This document shows, in pieces, positions 1-5,363 of a DNA stretch of 6,329 nt. Both the position numbers and the translations under genes were made by a program. The first letter of the stretch is position 1. Every line of letters starts with the position of its first letter. The stretch is from Pseudorhodobacter antarcticus (lineage in GTDB: Bacteria; Pseudomonadota; Alphaproteobacteria; Rhodobacterales; Rhodobacteraceae), in NCBI GenBank assembly GCA_945897655.1, contig CAMDHB010000216.1, forward strand, positions 1 through 6,329, written 5' to 3'. The notes beneath the pieces were generated by a model. The model saw only the letters and a list, made by a program, of their open reading frames with translations, was not told the DNA's origin and did no database searches.

Positions 1-69
1 TATCACCAAAGAGATGACCAGAAGCGTCGGTATGGCCAGCAGAAGTCTGCGGAGCGTAAAGGTAAGCAT
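1..69 (-). CDS. dppB: DppB/OppB-type ABC transporter permease, N-terminal fragment
   Basis: Only the first 23 codons are inside the window, and the gene continues past position 1. The visible peptide begins MLTFTLRRLLLAIPTL and runs into further hydrophobic residues. A short positive stretch followed by the start of a first membrane helix is the classic N-terminus of the DppB/OppB inner-membrane permeases, which form half of the translocation channel with a DppC partner. It lies 51 nt downstream of the substrate-binding-protein gene on the same strand, so it is almost certainly part of the same operon. The start is the only ATG available. The nearest Shine-Dalgarno-like GAGG (82-85) is 12 nt away, which is long, so initiation may be weak. 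The family call rests on 23 residues plus gene context. The symbol is a family label, not a claim about substrate. Confidence 0.8.
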   Translation of the reverse strand, partial: MLTFTLRRLLLAIPTLLVISLVI

Positions 70-112
70 GCGCGGGCAACGCCTCGGGTCAGGTCTTTGG
101 AAGGGGGTGGGC

Positions 113-130
113 GGGGCCTGTCACGGCCCC
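113..130 (-). other. GC stem-loop across the binding-protein stop codon
   Basis: GGGGCC at 113-118 and GGCCCC at 125-130 are perfect inverted repeats around a 6-nt loop that contains the TGA stop of the binding-protein gene (121-123). In the leftward mRNA this gives a six-pair all-GC hairpin between the binding-protein and permease genes. No U-tract follows on the transcribed strand, so it does not look like a full intrinsic terminator. In other importer operons (malE-malF is the known example) intergenic hairpins after the binding-protein gene protect the upstream mRNA and lower permease output. The same role here is inference. Confidence 0.4.
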
Positions 131-1842
131 CCCCGAAGCGATACCTTCACGCGGTACCAATCGGCCACGTTCCACATTTCCGAATCCCAGGCGTTGATCT
201 GGACACCGCCCAGAGCGTTCGAATGGGCCGAGAGCGTGCCACGGTGCACCAGCGGGATCACGATCATGCTGTCTTTCGTCACCATGTCGTTCAACTTCTT
301 GGCGATTTCCTGACGCTTGGCGATGTCACGGGTGCCCGAAAGCTCGGCCACCAGCGCATCATAGGCCGGGTCGCAGAAGCGGTTCATGTTCTCACCCTGC
401 CACTGATTTTCCGGCTTGGGGGCGTTCTTGCACTGGTATTGCGACAGATAGGTTTCCGGGTCCGTGCCGTCCGAGTTGTTGGCATACATTTCGACATCGG
501 CATAGAACTTCTGGAAGGTGTCGGGCGAACCGGCGTCACCGCCAAAGAACACCGACGGGTCGATGGCCTTGAGTTCGACATTCACGCCCAGTTCCGTCCA
601 CCAATCCTTGATCAGCGCCTGGAAGTCCTGACGGACCGGGTTGACGGTGGTCTGGTACAGGATGTTCAGCTTCATCCCGTCCTTTTCGCGGATGCCATCG
701 GCGCCCACGACCCAGCCAGCCTCATCCAGCAGCGCCTTGGCGCCTTCCATGTCCTGCGCGATGCAACCGGTGTTGTCCGATGCCCAGGCAGCAGGGGCGG
801 GGACGATGTTACAGGCAGGTGCACCACCGGCGCCGTAGCCGACTTCGACCAGGATCGAACGGTCAATCGCCTTGGACAGGGCGGTACGAACGCGGATGTC
901 GGTCAGGAAGGGGTGGGGGTGCATGGCGGTCGAACGCTCACCCTCGGGCAGGTCGGGGGAGGGGTTGGTCATGTTCATTTCCAACCGTTCGATCAGCGTG
1001 CCGAAGGCCACCACGAACTGGCCCTTGCCGGCAGCGGTCATCGCGGCCTGGCTGTCGGGTGGGATCTGGGTGTTCCAGGCATAGTCGAACTCGCCGGTTT
1101 CCATGACGGCACGGGCCGAACCTTCGGCATCGCCGCCGCCTTTGATCACGGCGGTCGCGAAGGCGGGCTTCATCGGGTCGCGGTAGTTCGGGTTGGCAGC
1201 CATCGACACCGTGTCATTGACGGTAAAGCCGGTGACCATATAGGGGCCAGTGCCGATCGGGCCGTTGTTCTGGTCGGTGCAGGTCGGTGCCGCAGCGCCG
1301 GTGCAGGCGGCAAACTGTGCCTTCTGGATGATGGGCGACAGGGCGCCGACGAAGGCGGTGTAGGGGTTCGGCTTGGCGGCGGCGAAGGTCACCTTGACGG
1401 TCGACGCATCGACAGCCTCGACCGAGGCGACGCCATCAAACTTGGACGCCTGGGCGCAACCGCCAGCCGGGTCCATGCAGTAGTTGGCGGTGAACACCAC
1501 GTCATCGGCGGTGACCGGCGTGCCATCAGACCAAAGCAGACCCGGCAGCAGTTTCCAGGTGATCGAGGTCAGGTCCGCAGAAATCCCGCCATTTTCCAGC
1601 GTCGGAATCTCGACCGCCAGTTTGGGGATCAGGTTGCCCGAGGCGTCATAGCCAGCGAGCGGTTCGATGATCATCGACGAGGAATAGACGTCCTTGGTCC
1701 CCGACGACAAGAAGGGGTTCAGGATCGACACGGCCTGCGGGAAGGTCAGTTTCAACTCACCGTCCGTGCCGCGTTCGGCATAGGCGGCGGGGGCCAGCGC
1801 GATTGCGCAGGCGGCCCCCAGTAGGGCTGTTGTCAGCTTCAT
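121..1842 (-). CDS. Peptide/nickel-type ABC transporter substrate-binding protein (SBP family 5)
   Basis: A 573-residue periplasmic solute receptor of the DppA/OppA/NikA family, which delivers ligand to the membrane permeases. It has a Sec signal peptide: lysine at residue 2, a hydrophobic core at about 5-18, and a likely signal peptidase I cut after AYA at residue 22. The mature part shows family hallmarks: ILNPFLSSGTKDVYSS (40-55), a W-x-L-LPGLLWSDGTPVTADDVVF block (about 96-117), GPIGTGPYMVTGF (194-206), DIRVRTALSKAIDR (315-328), and the ALLDEAGW segment (370-377). Length is in the usual 500-600 range for the family. Eight cysteines remain after cleavage (122, 129, 180, 188, 344, 360, 471, 490), spaced as four close pairs, suggesting disulfides. 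The start has an excellent ribosome-binding site (1850-1855) and the ATG overlaps the upstream ATPase stop as ATGA, implying translational coupling. The ligand is not determinable; peptides or other amino-acid conjugates are plausible from the neighbouring hydrolase and flavoenzyme. Confidence 0.93.
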   Translation of the reverse strand: MKLTTALLGAACAIALAPAAYAERGTDGELKLTFPQAVSILNPFLSSGTKDVYSSSMIIEPLAGYDASGNLIPKLAVEIPTLENGGISADLTSITWKLLPGLLWSDGTPVTADDVVFTANYCMDPAGGCAQASKFDGVASVEAVDASTVKVTFAAAKPNPYTAFVGALSPIIQKAQFAACTGAAAPTCTDQNNGPIGTGPYMVTGFTVNDTVSMAANPNYRDPMKPAFATAVIKGGGDAEGSARAVMETGEFDYAWNTQIPPDSQAAMTAAGKGQFVVAFGTLIERLEMNMTNPSPDLPEGERSTAMHPHPFLTDIRVRTALSKAIDRSILVEVGYGAGGAPACNIVPAPAAWASDNTGCIAQDMEGAKALLDEAGWVVGADGIREKDGMKLNILYQTTVNPVRQDFQALIKDWWTELGVNVELKAIDPSVFFGGDAGSPDTFQKFYADVEMYANNSDGTDPETYLSQYQCKNAPKPENQWQGENMNRFCDPAYDALVAELSGTRDIAKRQEIAKKLNDMVTKDSMIVIPLVHRGTLSAHSNALGGVQINAWDSEMWNVADWYRVKVSLRGGP

Positions 1843-2906
1843 TGATGTTCTCCTTGTTGGTTGTACGCGGCAGGTTTCAGCCTGGGTGCCTCGGGTCCGC
1901 CGGTTGGTCCGGCTTTTGCTGTTGTGTCGTAGAGGAAGCAGGCGACATGGCGCCCTGGCTCAACCTCGGATAGCTGTGGTTTTTCCGCGTGACAGCGGGC
2001 AAAGGCGCGCGGGCAGCGGGTGGAAAAGTTGCAGCCCTTGGGGGGCCGGGCTGGCGAGGGGACATCGCCTTGCAGGATGATCCGTTCGCGCCGGGCCAGC
2101 ATGGGGTCGGGTTCGTTGACGGCAGACAGCAGCGCCTCGGCGTAAGGGTGCAGGGGGCGGTCATAAAGGGCGTCGCGGGGGCTGAGTTCGGCGATGCGGC
2201 CCAAGTACATCACCGCAACCCGGTCAGCGATGTGGCGCACCATCGACAGATCGTGGCTGATGAACAGATAAGTCAGGCCCAGATTGTCCTGCAAATCCTC
2301 AAGCAAATTCACGACCTGGGCCTGAATCGACACATCCAGCGCCGCGATGGGTTCATCGCAGACGATGAACTTGGGGTTCAGCGCCAGGGCGCGGGCGATG
2401 CCGATGCGCTGCCGCTGACCGCCCGAAAACTCATGCGGGAAACGTCCGGCAAACCGCCGGTTCAGGCCAACCTGATCCATCAGGTCATAGATGCGCTTTA
2501 ACCGGTCTTGCGGCGTCAGGTTTCCATGTTCGACCAGCGGCTCGCCAATGATCTCTGCCAGGGTCATGCGGGGGTTCAGGCTGGCTTGCGGGTCTTGGAA
2601 CACCATCTGCATGGTGGGCCGCTTGCGCCGCAACGCCTCGGGCGCAAGGGTGGCGATATCTTCGCCATCAATAACCACCGATCCGCCGGTCGGTTCATAA
2701 AGCCGCAGCAAGGCGCGGCCCACGGTCGATTTGCCACAACCGCTTTCGCCCACCAGCCCCAGCGTCTCGCCTTGGGCTATGTCAAAGCTGACGCCATCCA
2801 CGGCCTTCACATCGCCCCGATGGCGGCGCAGGATACCGGCATAGATCGGGAAATACATCTTCAGGTCGCGGACCTGCACCAGCGTCTTGGGTGTTGCGTC
2901 AAGCAT
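1839..2906 (-). CDS. dppF: DppF/OppF-type ABC transporter ATP-binding protein
   Basis: A 355-residue cytoplasmic ATPase subunit that powers import as a heterodimer with the DppD-type protein encoded upstream. Visible motifs: Walker A GESGCGKST (53-61), Q-loop VFQD (Q104), signature FSGGQRQR (160-167), Walker B IVCDEP (D184, E185), D-loop ALD (189-191), switch histidine in ISHD (H218), then the HPY element (253-255) of the oligopeptide-transporter C-terminal domain. Four C-terminal cysteines (292, 298, 305, 323) match the pattern reported to bind a [4Fe-4S] cluster in some OppD-type subunits. FSGGQRQRIGIARAL is typical of the F rather than the D subunit. I chose the ATG at 2906 because AGGGGG (2912-2917) lies 5 nt upstream; a GTG at 2912 would sit inside that ribosome-binding site. 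A tail of about 28 residues after the last cysteine is not part of the conserved domain. The symbol is a family label. Confidence 0.94.
   Translation of the reverse strand: MLDATPKTLVQVRDLKMYFPIYAGILRRHRGDVKAVDGVSFDIAQGETLGLVGESGCGKSTVGRALLRLYEPTGGSVVIDGEDIATLAPEALRRKRPTMQMVFQDPQASLNPRMTLAEIIGEPLVEHGNLTPQDRLKRIYDLMDQVGLNRRFAGRFPHEFSGGQRQRIGIARALALNPKFIVCDEPIAALDVSIQAQVVNLLEDLQDNLGLTYLFISHDLSMVRHIADRVAVMYLGRIAELSPRDALYDRPLHPYAEALLSAVNEPDPMLARRERIILQGDVPSPARPPKGCNFSTRCPRAFARCHAEKPQLSEVEPGRHVACFLYDTTAKAGPTGGPEAPRLKPAAYNQQGEHQ
1850..1855 (-). promoter_or_regulatory. Ribosome-binding site of the substrate-binding-protein gene
   Basis: AAGGAG reads on the minus strand, 7 nt before the ATG at 1842, and lies inside the end of the dppF-type gene. 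It is the strongest Shine-Dalgarno match among the genes here, in keeping with the need for excess binding protein over the membrane parts. Confidence 0.8.
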
Positions 2907-2911
2907 GGGCA

Positions 2912-2917
2912 CCCCCT
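2912..2917 (-). promoter_or_regulatory. Ribosome-binding site deciding the dppF-type start
   Basis: AGGGGG on the minus strand, 5 nt before the ATG at 2906. Its position rules against the in-frame GTG at 2912, which overlaps it. Confidence 0.65.
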
Positions 2918-2930
2918 ATGCGGCACAACC

Positions 2931-2952
2931 CAAATTTCTTCGAAGAAATTTG
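2931..2952. repeat. Perfect 22-bp palindrome, copy 1
   Basis: The left arm CAAATTTCTTC is followed directly by its exact reverse complement GAAGAAATTTG, centred on a TTCGAA core. As RNA it can form a nine-pair hairpin with a UCGA loop. It sits in the 83-nt gap between the two ATPase genes and abuts a second, related palindrome with no spacer. It could be a protein-binding dyad or an mRNA processing/stability hairpin. It could also be a member of a dispersed intergenic repeat family. The window alone does not decide. Confidence 0.85.
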
Positions 2953-2974
2953 CAAATCTTTTCGAAAAGATTTG
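2953..2974. repeat. Perfect 22-bp palindrome, copy 2
   Basis: The left arm CAAATCTTTTC is followed by its exact reverse complement GAAAAGATTTG, again centred on TTCGAA. It differs from copy 1 at two positions per arm, and each change is matched by the complementary change in the other arm, so the dyad is intact in both copies. The hairpin it would form has the same nine-pair length and the same UCGA loop. Confidence 0.85.
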
Positions 2975-2982
2975 TTCTTTTC
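2964..2982. repeat. Third, overlapping inverted repeat next to the twin palindromes
   Basis: GAAAAGA (2964-2970) and TCTTTTC (2976-2982) are perfect inverted repeats around a 5-nt spacer. The first arm is also the right arm of palindrome copy 2, so in RNA this hairpin and the copy-2 hairpin exclude each other. It lies just after the stop of the dppD-type gene. Confidence 0.5.
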
Positions 2983-2989
2983 CATACCG

Positions 2990-3985
2990 TTACGCATCGA
3001 CACCCCCTGCAGACCAATGGCAGGCGACGTCATGGCCCGCACCCACGGGCCTGCGCTGCGGGTTTTCGTGGTCGCAGCGGTCCATCCGCTGGGCGCAGCG
3101 GTCACGGAAGGCGCAGGCGGTGGGGGCGGCGGTCATGATGGGCGGCTGGCCTTCGATCACTTGCAGGCGGGCGGCGCGCTTGCCGTGCAGCGAGGGGATC
3201 GTTTTCAGCAGGGCGCGGGTATAGGGATGCTGCGGGTTTGCGAACAGATCCCTCACCGGGGCCTGTTCCACGACTTGCCCGCCATACATCACCATCACCC
3301 GGTCCGCGATGCCCGCGATGACGCCCAGATCATGGGTAATCCAGATGATCGCCATGCCCAGTTTCTGGCGCAACTCCTTCACCAGTTCCAGAATCTGCGC
3401 CTGAATTGTCACATCCAGCGCCGTGGTCGGCTCATCTGCAATCAGGACATCCGGGTCGCAGGACAGCGCAATCGCAATCATCACCCGCTGGCGCATGCCG
3501 CCCGAAAACTGGTGCGGGTAATTGTCAATGCGGGTGGCCGCATCGGAAATGCCCACCAGTTCCAACAACTCCGCCGCCCGAACCCGAGCCTGCGCGCGGG
3601 TCAGTCCCATGTGCCGGATCAAGGGTTCCATGATCTGGTCGCCCACCGTGAAGACCGGGTTCAGGCTGGTCATCGGGTCCTGAAAGATGAACCCCACCTT
3701 GGCGCCCCGCACGGCGCGCAATTCCTCATCCGTGATCTTCAACAGGTCACGCCCGCCCAGCAGAACCTGACCGCCCCGGTTTTCCGCCGGGGGTGACGGC
3801 AACAGGCCGATCAGAGACATCATCGTCACCGACTTGCCAGACCCACTTTCGCCCACCACACCCAGAAGTTCGCCCCGCCCCAGATGAAAGCTGACAGAGT
3901 TGACGGCATGAACCTCACCCCCCCGGGTGCGAAACACGGTCTTCAACCCTTTCACATCCAGCACAAGGTCGCCCCCATCGGGCAT
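2990..3985 (-). CDS. dppD: DppD/OppD-type ABC transporter ATP-binding protein
   Basis: A 331-residue cytoplasmic ATPase subunit, first gene of the leftward importer operon. Motifs: Walker A GESGSGKS (45-52), Q-loop IFQD (Q102), signature FSGGMRQR (160-167), Walker B LIADEP (D184, E185), D-loop ALD (189-191), switch histidine in ITHD (H218), and HPY (253-255) opening the C-terminal oligopeptide-transporter domain. The methionine in FSGGMRQRVMIA is characteristic of D-type subunits. Cysteines 291, 297, 304 and 322 have exactly the spacing seen in the neighbouring F-type protein. The length matches the 325-340 usual for the family. The ATG at 3985 is chosen because GGGAG (3992-3996) lies 6 nt upstream. 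An in-frame GTG at 4033 would add 16 residues (FAARTTTKTKDWEKP and its initiator) without a ribosome-binding site, and those residues are absent from typical family members. The stop is TAA. The symbol is a family label; the substrate is unknown. Confidence 0.94.
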   Translation of the reverse strand: MPDGGDLVLDVKGLKTVFRTRGGEVHAVNSVSFHLGRGELLGVVGESGSGKSVTMMSLIGLLPSPPAENRGGQVLLGGRDLLKITDEELRAVRGAKVGFIFQDPMTSLNPVFTVGDQIMEPLIRHMGLTRAQARVRAAELLELVGISDAATRIDNYPHQFSGGMRQRVMIAIALSCDPDVLIADEPTTALDVTIQAQILELVKELRQKLGMAIIWITHDLGVIAGIADRVMVMYGGQVVEQAPVRDLFANPQHPYTRALLKTIPSLHGKRAARLQVIEGQPPIMTAAPTACAFRDRCAQRMDRCDHENPQRRPVGAGHDVACHWSAGGVDA

Positions 3986-3991
3986 GGGCTT

Positions 3992-3996
3992 CTCCC
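3992..3996 (-). promoter_or_regulatory. Ribosome-binding site deciding the dppD-type start
   Basis: GGGAG on the minus strand, 6 nt before the ATG at 3985, preceded by an A-rich CAA-repeat leader. It supports the shorter start over the GTG at 4033. Confidence 0.6.
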
Positions 3997-4058
3997 AATC
4001 TTTTGTTTTTGTTGTTGTTCTTGCAGCAAACACTCTGAGGCGTCTTTGTATTCAACCA

Positions 4059-4087
4059 AGTCTTCACGATTTCGGTTCAGCTATCAA
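4059..4087 (-). promoter_or_regulatory. Weak candidate promoter for the importer operon
   Basis: On the minus strand TTGATA (4082-4087, five of six matches to the -35 consensus) is followed after 17 nt by AAGACT (4059-4064, only three of six matches to the -10 consensus). Its position upstream of the first ATPase gene is right, but the -10 match is poor and other promoters in the region are possible. Confidence 0.2.
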
Positions 4088-4095
4088 CCCTGATT

Positions 4096-4111
4096 CTGAA
4101 ATGCATTCCAG
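4096..4111. promoter_or_regulatory. 16-bp near-palindrome, candidate operator
   Basis: CTGAAATGCATTCCAG is symmetric at seven of its eight base pairs around the ATGCAT core; only the fourth pair mismatches. It lies midway in the divergent control region, just upstream of the weak leftward -35 candidate and about 50 bp upstream of the rightward TTGACA. Dimeric regulators bind sites of this shape, but no regulator gene is in the window, so the family that would bind cannot be named. Confidence 0.4.
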
Positions 4112-4121
4112 CCCCTTCCTG

Positions 4122-4136
4122 CGGGCAAAATGCCCG
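4122..4136. repeat. Short inverted repeat in the divergent region
   Basis: CGGGCA (4122-4127) and TGCCCG (4131-4136) are perfect inverted repeats separated by AAA. It could be a second regulator half-site pair or a small hairpin. No T-run follows on either strand, so it is not a good intrinsic terminator, and neither flanking operon ends here. Confidence 0.35.
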
Positions 4137-4160
4137 ATTGTCGCTACACTCTGCCAGATA

Positions 4161-4189
4161 TTGACAGCCACGCAACGCCAGCCCACCTT
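4161..4189 (+). promoter_or_regulatory. Candidate promoter for the M20/flavoenzyme operon
   Basis: A perfect TTGACA -35 hexamer (4161-4166) lies 48 nt before the M20 start codon. At 17-nt spacing the -10 position (4184-4189, CACCTT) matches the consensus poorly. Transcription from here would give a leader of roughly 20 nt that still contains the ribosome-binding site. The -10 weakness keeps confidence low. Confidence 0.28.
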
Positions 4190-4202
4190 GCCCACAAGAT
4201 AT

Positions 4203-4207
4203 GGGGG
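4203..4207 (+). promoter_or_regulatory. Ribosome-binding site of the M20 deacylase gene
   Basis: A GGGGG run 7 nt before the ATG at 4215. It is a non-canonical but plausible Shine-Dalgarno, similar to the G-run ahead of the dppF-type gene. It supports the start at 4215 over longer in-frame extensions that reach back into the opposite operon. Confidence 0.5.
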
Positions 4208-4214
4208 CAGAACG

Positions 4215-5363
4215 ATGAATGAACTTTCGGCGCGGCAGATCCTGGAGCATCTGGTGGCCTTTCCCACCGTGTCGTCCGACAGCAATCTGGCGCTGGTGGA
4301 TTGGCTGGAAAGCTATCTGACGGGCCATGGGATCGAATGTCACCGCCATTGGAATGACGACCGCAGCAAGGCGGCGCTGATGGCCCATGCGGGGCCGCGA
4401 GTGGCGGGGGGCGTGGTTCTGTCGGGCCATTCCGACGTGGTGCCGGTCAAGGGGCAGGTCTGGACATCGGACCCCTGGACGGTGGTGGAACGGGACGGGC
4501 GGCTGTATGGCCGGGGCACCTGCGACATGAAGGGCTATGTGGCCCTGGCCGTCTGGGCACTGGTGCGCGGGCAGCATGCTGGGCTACGGCGCCCCCTGCA
4601 ATTGGCCCTGTCCTATGACGAGGAGGTGGGCTGCACTGGCGCGCCGCCGATGATTGCCGCGATGCAGCAGGTTCTGCCGCAGGCCGAACTGGCCCTGATT
4701 GGCGAGCCGTCCAATATGGGCGTGATCGTTGGCCACAAGACCGGCATCGGCTTTGCCGTGCATGTGAAGGGGTATGAGGTGCATTCCTCTCTCCTGCCCT
4801 ATGGCGTTTCGGCCATCATGGAAGGGGCTCGGCTGATTGGGTGGGTCAACGACCGCAATGCAGCCCTGCAGGCGGTTGCCGGGCCTTCCGTCTTTGATCC
4901 CCCGTTCACCACCCTGCATGTCGGCATGATCGCGGGTGGCACGGCCAACAACATCACTGCCGCCGATTGCCGTTTTGCGGTCGAGATGCGGGTTCTGCCG
5001 GGCGAGGATCACGAAGCCTTGGCCGCCGCGTTCGAGGGCGAGGCCGCCCGTCTGGGTGCCACCCTGACCGCACGGCGGCCCGAGGCGGGTGTGCACCTGA
5101 CCCGCTTTTTCGGCGTGCCAGGCCTGCGCCCCGAAGGTGGCGGTGCGGCCGAGGCTTTGGCGCGCCGCCTGACCGGGGCCAATGCGGTGGGCGTGGTCAG
5201 CTATGGCACCGAAGCGGGCCAGTTTCAGGAGGCGGGCTATTCCGCCGTGGTCTGTGGCCCCGGCGACATCGCACAGGCGCATCAGGCGGATGAATATCTG
5301 GAACTGTCCGAATTCGCAGCGGGCCAGCGGTTCATGGAGCGGTTGCTGGAGGATCTGGCGTGA
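4215..5363 (+). CDS. argE: ArgE-type M20 family metallo-deacylase (acetylornithine deacetylase family)
   Basis: A 382-residue cytoplasmic zinc-type hydrolase of peptidase family M20, ArgE branch, expected to cleave an N-acetyl or other amide bond and release a free amino acid. All expected active-site residues are visible: H72 and catalytic D74 in LSGHSDVVP, bridging D104 in GRGTCDMKG, general base E136 and metal ligand E137 in SYDEEVGCTGA, metal ligand E164 in IGEPSN, dimerisation-domain histidine H190 in GYEVHSS, GGTANNI (241-247), and metal ligand H356 in GDIAQAHQADEYLE. Length equals the ArgE family norm (about 380). The start at 4215 opens the conserved domain directly; the frame is open further upstream but that segment overlaps the divergent operon and resembles no M20 protein. 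Its stop overlaps the next gene. Beside an importer and an amine-oxidising flavoenzyme, a catabolic rather than arginine-biosynthetic role is more likely, so the symbol marks the family, not a proven substrate. Confidence 0.92.
   Translation: MNELSARQILEHLVAFPTVSSDSNLALVDWLESYLTGHGIECHRHWNDDRSKAALMAHAGPRVAGGVVLSGHSDVVPVKGQVWTSDPWTVVERDGRLYGRGTCDMKGYVALAVWALVRGQHAGLRRPLQLALSYDEEVGCTGAPPMIAAMQQVLPQAELALIGEPSNMGVIVGHKTGIGFAVHVKGYEVHSSLLPYGVSAIMEGARLIGWVNDRNAALQAVAGPSVFDPPFTTLHVGMIAGGTANNITAADCRFAVEMRVLPGEDHEALAAAFEGEAARLGATLTARRPEAGVHLTRFFGVPGLRPEGGGAAEALARRLTGANAVGVVSYGTEAGQFQEAGYSAVVCGPGDIAQAHQADEYLELSEFAAGQRFMERLLEDLA
5348..5353 (+). promoter_or_regulatory. Ribosome-binding site of the FAD oxidoreductase gene
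   Basis: GGAGGA, a near-perfect Shine-Dalgarno, lies inside the end of the M20 gene 6 nt before the GTG at 5360. It decides this GTG start, which overlaps the M20 stop codon as GTGA. Confidence 0.75.

Larger units (their letters stand above)
3986..4214. other. Divergent intergenic control region
   Basis: This 229-bp stretch lies between the start codons of the leftward importer operon and the rightward M20/flavoenzyme operon, so promoters for both should lie here. It is less GC-rich than the flanking genes. It holds a 16-bp near-palindrome (4096-4111), a short inverted repeat (4122-4136), and weak promoter-like sequences in each direction. I see no convincing small gene, tRNA or terminator in it. 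On the minus strand the leader just before the dppD-type ribosome-binding site is A-rich with CAA repeats (about 4001-4020), likely an unstructured, translation-friendly leader. Confidence 0.7.

Noticed and set aside
127..134. Run of eight identical bases (G8 in the binding-protein gene); a similar G8 run lies at 6004-6011 in the flavoenzyme gene
   Set aside because: Considered as slippage or phase-variation tracts. Both encode in-frame Gly-rich residues, one of them the conserved AGGAW motif, and such runs are common in GC-rich coding sequence.
97..1824. Long open frame (575 codons) on the plus strand opposite the binding-protein gene
   Set aside because: It mirrors the real gene on the other strand, its protein is rich in Gly, Arg, His and Val with no recognisable domain, and the minus-strand product has a signal peptide and clear family motifs. 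Long antisense frames are expected in GC-rich genes.
1776..1842. Lipoprotein signal with Cys12 of the binding protein as the lipidated residue
   Set aside because: The residues before the cysteine are G-A-A rather than a lipobox with L/V/I at -3, and the hydrophobic segment continues past it to a clear signal peptidase I site (AYA).
2931..2982. Tandem palindromes as an intrinsic transcription terminator
   Set aside because: On the leftward transcript no U-tract follows the hairpins and the stems are AT-rich; an operon-internal position also argues against a full terminator.
2508..3796. Plus-strand frames (238 and 301 codons) across the ATPase genes and the palindrome gap
   Set aside because: Both are antisense to well-supported ATPases, lack domains and have no convincing ribosome-binding site.
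3986..4033. GTG at 4033 as start of the dppD-type gene
   Set aside because: No ribosome-binding site precedes it and the 16 extra residues come from the A-rich leader; the ATG at 3985 has GGGAG at proper spacing.
3927..4214. In-frame upstream extension of the M20 protein
   Set aside because: The added residues overlap the opposite operon and its control region and match no M20 N-terminus; the ATG at 4215 has a G-rich ribosome-binding site and starts the conserved domain.
4584..5282. 232-codon minus-strand frame opposite the M20 gene
   Set aside because: Low-complexity shadow of a gene whose catalytic residues are all intact on the plus strand.
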